24,676 bases of DNA from Haplomitrium mnioides (taxonomy: Eukaryota > Marchantiophyta > Haplomitriopsida > Calobryales): assembly GCA_049999725.1 (NCBI GenBank), contig JBNGIS010020244.1:1-24676 (forward strand), written 5' to 3'. Below are positions 21,206-24,676 of this stretch, piece after piece. Each line of letters begins with the position of its first letter. The stretch's first letter is position 1. The notes beneath the pieces were generated by a model. That model did no database searches. It was not told where the DNA came from and worked only from the letters and a program-made list of their open reading frames with translations. Both the position numbers and the translations under genes were made by a program.

Positions 21206-21578
21206 CAGCCGCTACTTTAAACCAAGAACCGCTATTGAGTTTTTTTTTCACCAAGTAGTCAAAAAGAAAATTTTTTGGGTGATTTGGTATTGAAAAACAT
21301 CAATTTTATGTTTGTTGTCTTTTTTTCGTAAAGAAAATCGTTTTTTGGAAATACAAGTTGCGTACTTTACATTGAGATGATATTTGAAAAAAAATTTATA
21401 ATAAACACACTAGAAAACAAGCATTTTGGTTATTGAAATATTTTAATAAAACCTCACACTATTGTGAATACACTAAATTCATCAAAAATAAAATAAAACA
21501 TATATCTTTTTATGAAAAAAATTATAAGCAAACGTGAATGTCTAGTCAGGTTCACACTTTGAACCAGACTTTGAACAT
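21206..21578. other. AT-rich unassigned DNA with repeat-end-like motif
   Basis: No gene is recognised. The left edge (21206-21229, CAGCCGCTACTTTAAACC and onward) is nearly identical to 22645-22668, and both are followed by a T-run. The rest is very AT-rich with poly-T and poly-A tracts. Confidence 0.4.
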
Positions 21579-21849
21579 TGTAACTATTAATGTAAAGAAA
21601 TCTAAGAGACAAATCTTTGGAGGCAAATATGAGAAATTGTATTCAACAAAATGAATTTACAAAAGGGAAGAGGCTTGCGGTATGGCGACGCTCTCTCTTT
21701 GATCTCCTTACTTTTCTCTCTACATACTCTATATTTATACCTAAGCTTGCCCTAAATTAACTTAACAAAATTAACCCTAAAGATGGTCCAAAAAATAAGA
21801 TTCTACCCGTCATCATGGCGGGTTACATACAGAGCTTGGTGTTTCAACA
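21579..21849 (-). repeat. 3' LTR of Ty1/copia fragment
   Basis: On the minus strand the LTR begins TGTTGAAACACC at 21849, directly after a purine tract, and contains a TATA box. The 3' end is placed at a CA at 21579 (TAGTTACA), giving about 271 bp, but another CA nearby could be the true end. No 5' LTR is present because the element is truncated. Confidence 0.65.
21732..21739 (-). promoter_or_regulatory. TATA box in copia LTR
   Basis: TATAAATA on the minus strand, about 110 bp into the LTR, a usual position for the promoter of a short copia LTR. Confidence 0.5.
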
Positions 21850-21861
21850 CTCCTCCTCAAG
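21850..21861 (-). promoter_or_regulatory. Polypurine tract of copia fragment
   Basis: CTTGAGGAGGAG on the minus strand ends directly at the TG of the LTR. Position and composition fit a plus-strand priming site. Confidence 0.7.
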
Positions 21862-22642
21862 CTCAAGCTAATGTCAAGAACTCCCATCGTAGTTTGAAAC
21901 TTATCTGCACCTATTGACTTTGTAAGAATATCAGCTACTTGTGAATCTGTATTCACATACACCAAATCAATCTCACCTTCAAGTACCTTCTCTCATATGT
22001 AATGGTAATGAATCTCAATGTGTTTTGTCCTTGCATGAAACACCATATTGTTTGCCAGTTGTATATTGCTTATGTTGTCACAATACAAAGTCACATGCTC
22101 TTGCTTATCATGTCCTAAATCGGACAATAGCTTGCGTAGCCAAGCTATTTCACATGCAGCCATTGCTATTCTTCTATACTCTGCCTCTGTGCTTGACAAA
22201 GCAACTGTAGGTTACTTCTTACTACTCCAACTTACTGCATCACCTCCAATACTGAAAACATAACCACTTGTAGATCTTTTGTCATATGTATATCCAGCCC
22301 AATCAGCATTAGTATATCCAAATAGTTTTACTTCAACTCCGTATGCATAAAATAAACCATAATTCAATATGCATTTTGAGTAACGTAACGTGGGAGTACT
22401 TAGTCAGTTTATGCAAGTGCCATGAAAGCCACATTTAGATGCAGCAAGGAGAGCATCATGAGACATATCTGGTCTTGTCATGGTTGCATAAATCAAACTT
22501 CCAACTATTTTTCGATACACCGTTGGATCTTCCAATTCATCTCCCAAATCAGCTCTTAACTCTGCATTCTGTTCAAGTGGAGTAGAAATAAGCGTACATG
22601 CTGTCATACCATATTTGTGTAACATGTTCAGAATATACTTTT
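21862..22642 (-). pseudogene. pol: Ty1/copia RT C-terminus and RNase H remnant
   Basis: Minus-strand 3' end of a copia polyprotein, truncated at about 22642 in the RT C-terminal segment. From the N-terminal side it shows YILNMLHKYGM, then GSLIYATMTRPDMSHD (up to 22455). A 65-bp segment in reverse orientation follows (22390-22454). It continues with LRYSKCILNYGLFYAYGVEV, YTNADWAG, RSTSGYVFSIGGDAVSWSSK, SSTEAEYRRIAMAACEIAWL and LYCDNISNIQLANN, and ends in ADILTK-type sequence before the polypurine tract. The RNase H first-aspartate region reads TNAD where TDAD is usual, while the Glu of STEAEY and the Asp of YCDN remain. In-frame stops occur after the SSKK segment and after HYHYI. The integrase, gag and most of RT are absent. 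Confidence 0.9.
22390..22454 (+). other. 65-bp micro-inversion inside the copia pseudogene
   Basis: Read on the plus strand this segment translates as VGVLSQFMQVP, a stop, then KPHLDAARRA. That is exactly the copia RT C-terminal motif missing from the minus-strand frame at this place. Both junctions fall such that flipping the segment would leave the minus-strand frame continuous on both sides. The junction is ambiguous by one base pair (a G and C at the two ends), so the inverted piece is 63-65 bp. Confidence 0.85.
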
Positions 22643-23538
22643 AACATCCACTACTTTGAACCAAGAACAAGCTACTAAGAACAAGAACTTTTTTTTTGGA
22701 AAAATTGTGATTTTTCATACCAAAAAACATAAAAAAAACGAGGTTAATTTTTAAAAACAAATAAGTACATGTGTTTTTTGGATTTGTTTTTGGTTTTCTT
22801 AGTAAGCATAATATAGCAAAGGTCAATTTTGTTATGCAAAAATCAATCAATATTACTAGTTTTTATGAAAACATTGGAAAACTTGAATTTGTTTAAAATT
22901 ATAAAAATTATGGTAACTTTTCATCAAAAATTTGCATTTATCATTGATTACAATTCTAGGCCCAAAAGTTTAAATACACGTCACAAGAAACTATTTTGAA
23001 ATATGTTTTATTGCACAAACTTAAGGCGCACGTAGACATGGTGCTCTTTCAAACTTTTTTGTTGGAAAAATATTACAAAACACAAAGAAAAAGTCTAAGG
23101 GGACTAGAAATCAAGGGAATGAGTTTGCAATGGTAAATACAAAAACAAAGAAAATGAAACATTGCATTAATTTAGGAGCTTTCTTTTAAACGTCAAGAAG
23201 AAAGGAAGCTTTCAATTTAAGTTGAAAATCCATACAATCAAAAGTGAATGTAGGCTTTCAAAAAGGTTCCAGCAATTAAAAATATTTCATAATTCAATGA
23301 AGCATATACAGAAACATATCATAGTTCAGAATCAAAAAGGTAATAGCTTAGGAGATTGCATTAAGATTGTAAACAAGAAACATATCCAAGTTTTAGACTT
23401 GATTCAACCAAACAAAGGTCTTAAGATCTACAAAAGAGTCTATGACTTGTGTACAAACAAAGTTGCAAACGGTAGTCTTTGTATGAAGAAGCTAAATGGT
23501 TATGCATAAGAAGTAGAACTTTTGGAAGGCGTGGACTT
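22643..23538. other. AT-rich region without recognisable gene
   Basis: Very AT-rich. The left edge carries the 24-bp motif shared with 21206-21229. A 95-codon plus-strand open frame at 23222-23509 is Lys/Ile/Asn-rich, matches no family I know, and could easily occur by chance in this composition. Confidence 0.45.
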
Positions 23539-23760
23539 CCACCCCAAAGTCTATGCGCGCATAGGAATCCAAGCTCAACATGTGAACACTCCACCCCAAA
23601 GTCTAGACGCGCTTCGAAATCTAGGCTCAACAAGTGAACACTCCACCCAAAAGTCTAGACGCGCATAGGAAACCGAACTCACCATCTGAATACTCCACCC
23701 TAAAGTCTATGTGCGCATAGGAATCCAAACTCACTAGCTCAACATTCCACAACAAAGACT
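23539..23760 (+). repeat. 52-bp minisatellite
   Basis: Tandem array with an exact 52-bp period: units start with CCACCC or a close variant at 23539, 23591, 23643, 23695 and (partial) 23747. The unit core is AAGTCTATGCGCGCATAGGA, whose centre TATGCGCGCATA is a perfect 12-bp palindrome in the first unit and degenerate in the others. An isolated related piece (AAAGTCTATGCATGCATGGG) lies at about 23827. Minus-strand frames crossing it are artefacts. Confidence 0.9.
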
Positions 23761-24237
23761 GACAAGAAGCTAGGTTTTAGGTTCCGTACAAGAGTTTTTG
23801 TACGTTGCACGTTTCGCTTGCAAATCAAAGTCTATGCATGCATGGGGTTCACACTTCTACAACCAAGGATACAGACTATAAATGTTCTATTTTTGCAACA
23901 AACTCTACATATGCAAAAGATTTTGATTTCTAATTTAGAATCTAAAAGTAAAAAATGGTTGCAAAGCTCTTCTTCTGAGTCAAACAACACTAAAGATTTA
24001 AATTTTTACAACAAAGTCTTAAAAAGAAAAACAATTTAGTCAACTTGGGCAGATGCTTTAGCAAGATAATAACCTTAAAAGTTGAAAGCAAAATACTTAT
24101 ATTTTGGAGATGAAAATATTTCTACAAAACAAATACAAATATTAACTATGAACTAAAGTTTCATTTACAGAGAACAACATTCAACTTGGAATGATTTATT
24201 ATCACAAGTTCAAGTTTGCCAAAAATCCAACAAGTTA
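23761..24237. other. AT-rich unassigned DNA
   Basis: Nothing is recognised apart from one isolated minisatellite-like piece near 23827. A 73-codon plus-strand frame at 23818-24039 has no family resemblance. Confidence 0.4.
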
Positions 24238-24676
24238 CTAAAAACAATTTTCAAATACTTTTGGAAATAATCCTCTTAAATTATACCAGATTTGCAAATA
24301 CAAAATATTAAAAAAAATTCTTGAAGGACTTTTGTCGCTGGTCTCGATTTCTTCAGATTTAGCTTCAAAAGATTCATCAAGGTTTGCTTGATATGTCTTA
24401 GTGTTAATGACACTGTTTGAATCTCTTTGAAACATTTCAAGACTGAGGGCTTTTTGTCTTTCGTACTCAAATAGATTTGCTTTAAAGGTAACTAGAGTCC
24501 TTTTCCTCAATTGGTTTTTCTGGGTGAGCAAAAAATCAAACGACAGAATCGTGATTTGTGTCGAATCAAGTATATCATTATGTAACTTGGATTTGTGTTT
24601 CCTTTTTGTTGCTGCTATTTTTTCTGGGAAGTATTGACCAAAAAATGCATCTTCAGCCAAACAAGCAAACCATTGA
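24238..24676 (-). CDS. Unrecognised reading frame running off the right edge
   Basis: A minus-strand frame is open from the window edge (24676) to a stop at 24238, about 145 codons, which is long for such AT-rich DNA. The visible protein is mixed and partly charged, with FACLAEDAFFGQYFPEKIA, a basic stretch (ATKRKHKSKL), FEYERQKALSLEMFQRDSN and an acidic patch (ESFEAKSEEIETSDKS). I see no signal peptide, zinc finger or known catalytic motif, and I do not recognise the family. No internal ATG near the beginning is convincing, so the start is probably outside the window. It may be an exon of a host gene, the C-terminal part of an unknown gag-like protein, or chance. Confidence 0.3.
   Translation of the reverse strand, partial: QWFACLAEDAFFGQYFPEKIAATKRKHKSKLHNDILDSTQITILSFDFLLTQKNQLRKRTLVTFKANLFEYERQKALSLEMFQRDSNSVINTKTYQANLDESFEAKSEEIETSDKSPSRIFFNILYLQIWYNLRGLFPKVFENCF

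Noticed and set aside
23539-23760. Possible CRISPR-like array
   Set aside because: The whole 52-bp unit is repeated head to tail with no unique spacers, so it is a minisatellite in a plant genome.

Overview
This window looks like nuclear DNA from a land plant with a large, repeat-rich genome. The evidence is a decayed chromodomain-bearing Ty3/gypsy element (chromovirus), a Ty1/copia fragment, an additional gypsy gag-protease element with very long LTRs, a satellite array and a CT microsatellite, all in AT-rich DNA. I could not identify the species. I found no intact host gene, tRNA, rRNA or CRISPR array, and every recognisable coding sequence is a broken retrotransposon remnant.

Layout. Positions 1-2000 are AT-rich DNA with a degenerate tRNA-Asp-type primer binding site (713-730), an unrecognised decayed reading frame, and a CT microsatellite holding a 10-N assembly gap. 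Positions 2000-4500 hold nothing I recognise. Positions 4516-5920 hold the 5' half of a chromovirus on the minus strand (LTR with TATA box, tRNA-iMet-type PBS, gag, protease). Positions 6702-9021 hold the 3' half of a similar chromovirus on the plus strand (RT end, RNase H, integrase, chromodomain, start of the 3' LTR). The two LTR pieces share a 62-bp homologous core in opposite orientation, so this may be one element split by an inversion.

From 9022 the LTR is cut off by a satellite of about 50 bp per unit. It runs to 10313 and resumes in phase at 21051-21204. A 10.7-kb LTR retrotransposon on the minus strand (10314-21050) interrupts it, bounded by a perfect 5-bp target site duplication ATTGG. 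This element has LTRs of 3911 and 3854 bp but an internal region of only 2972 bp. That region encodes gag with three zinc knuckles and an aspartic protease, and no reverse transcriptase, RNase H or integrase, so it must have moved with enzymes supplied in trans. Its LTRs are GC-rich, contain a 316-bp tandem duplication and a triplicated GC-rich hairpin module, and carry a copy of the element's own polypurine tract.

Positions 21206-24676 are AT-rich. They contain the 3' end of a Ty1/copia element on the minus strand (about 21579-22642) with a 65-bp internal micro-inversion, a 52-bp minisatellite (23539-23760), and an unrecognised reading frame running off the right edge (24238-24676).

The genes do not form a pathway. 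The window is a stratified record: chromovirus decay, a satellite abutting it, then the later insertion of the long-LTR element into the satellite. The best candidates for follow-up are the non-autonomous gag-protease element with its structured giant LTRs, the copia micro-inversion, and the head-to-head chromovirus halves.
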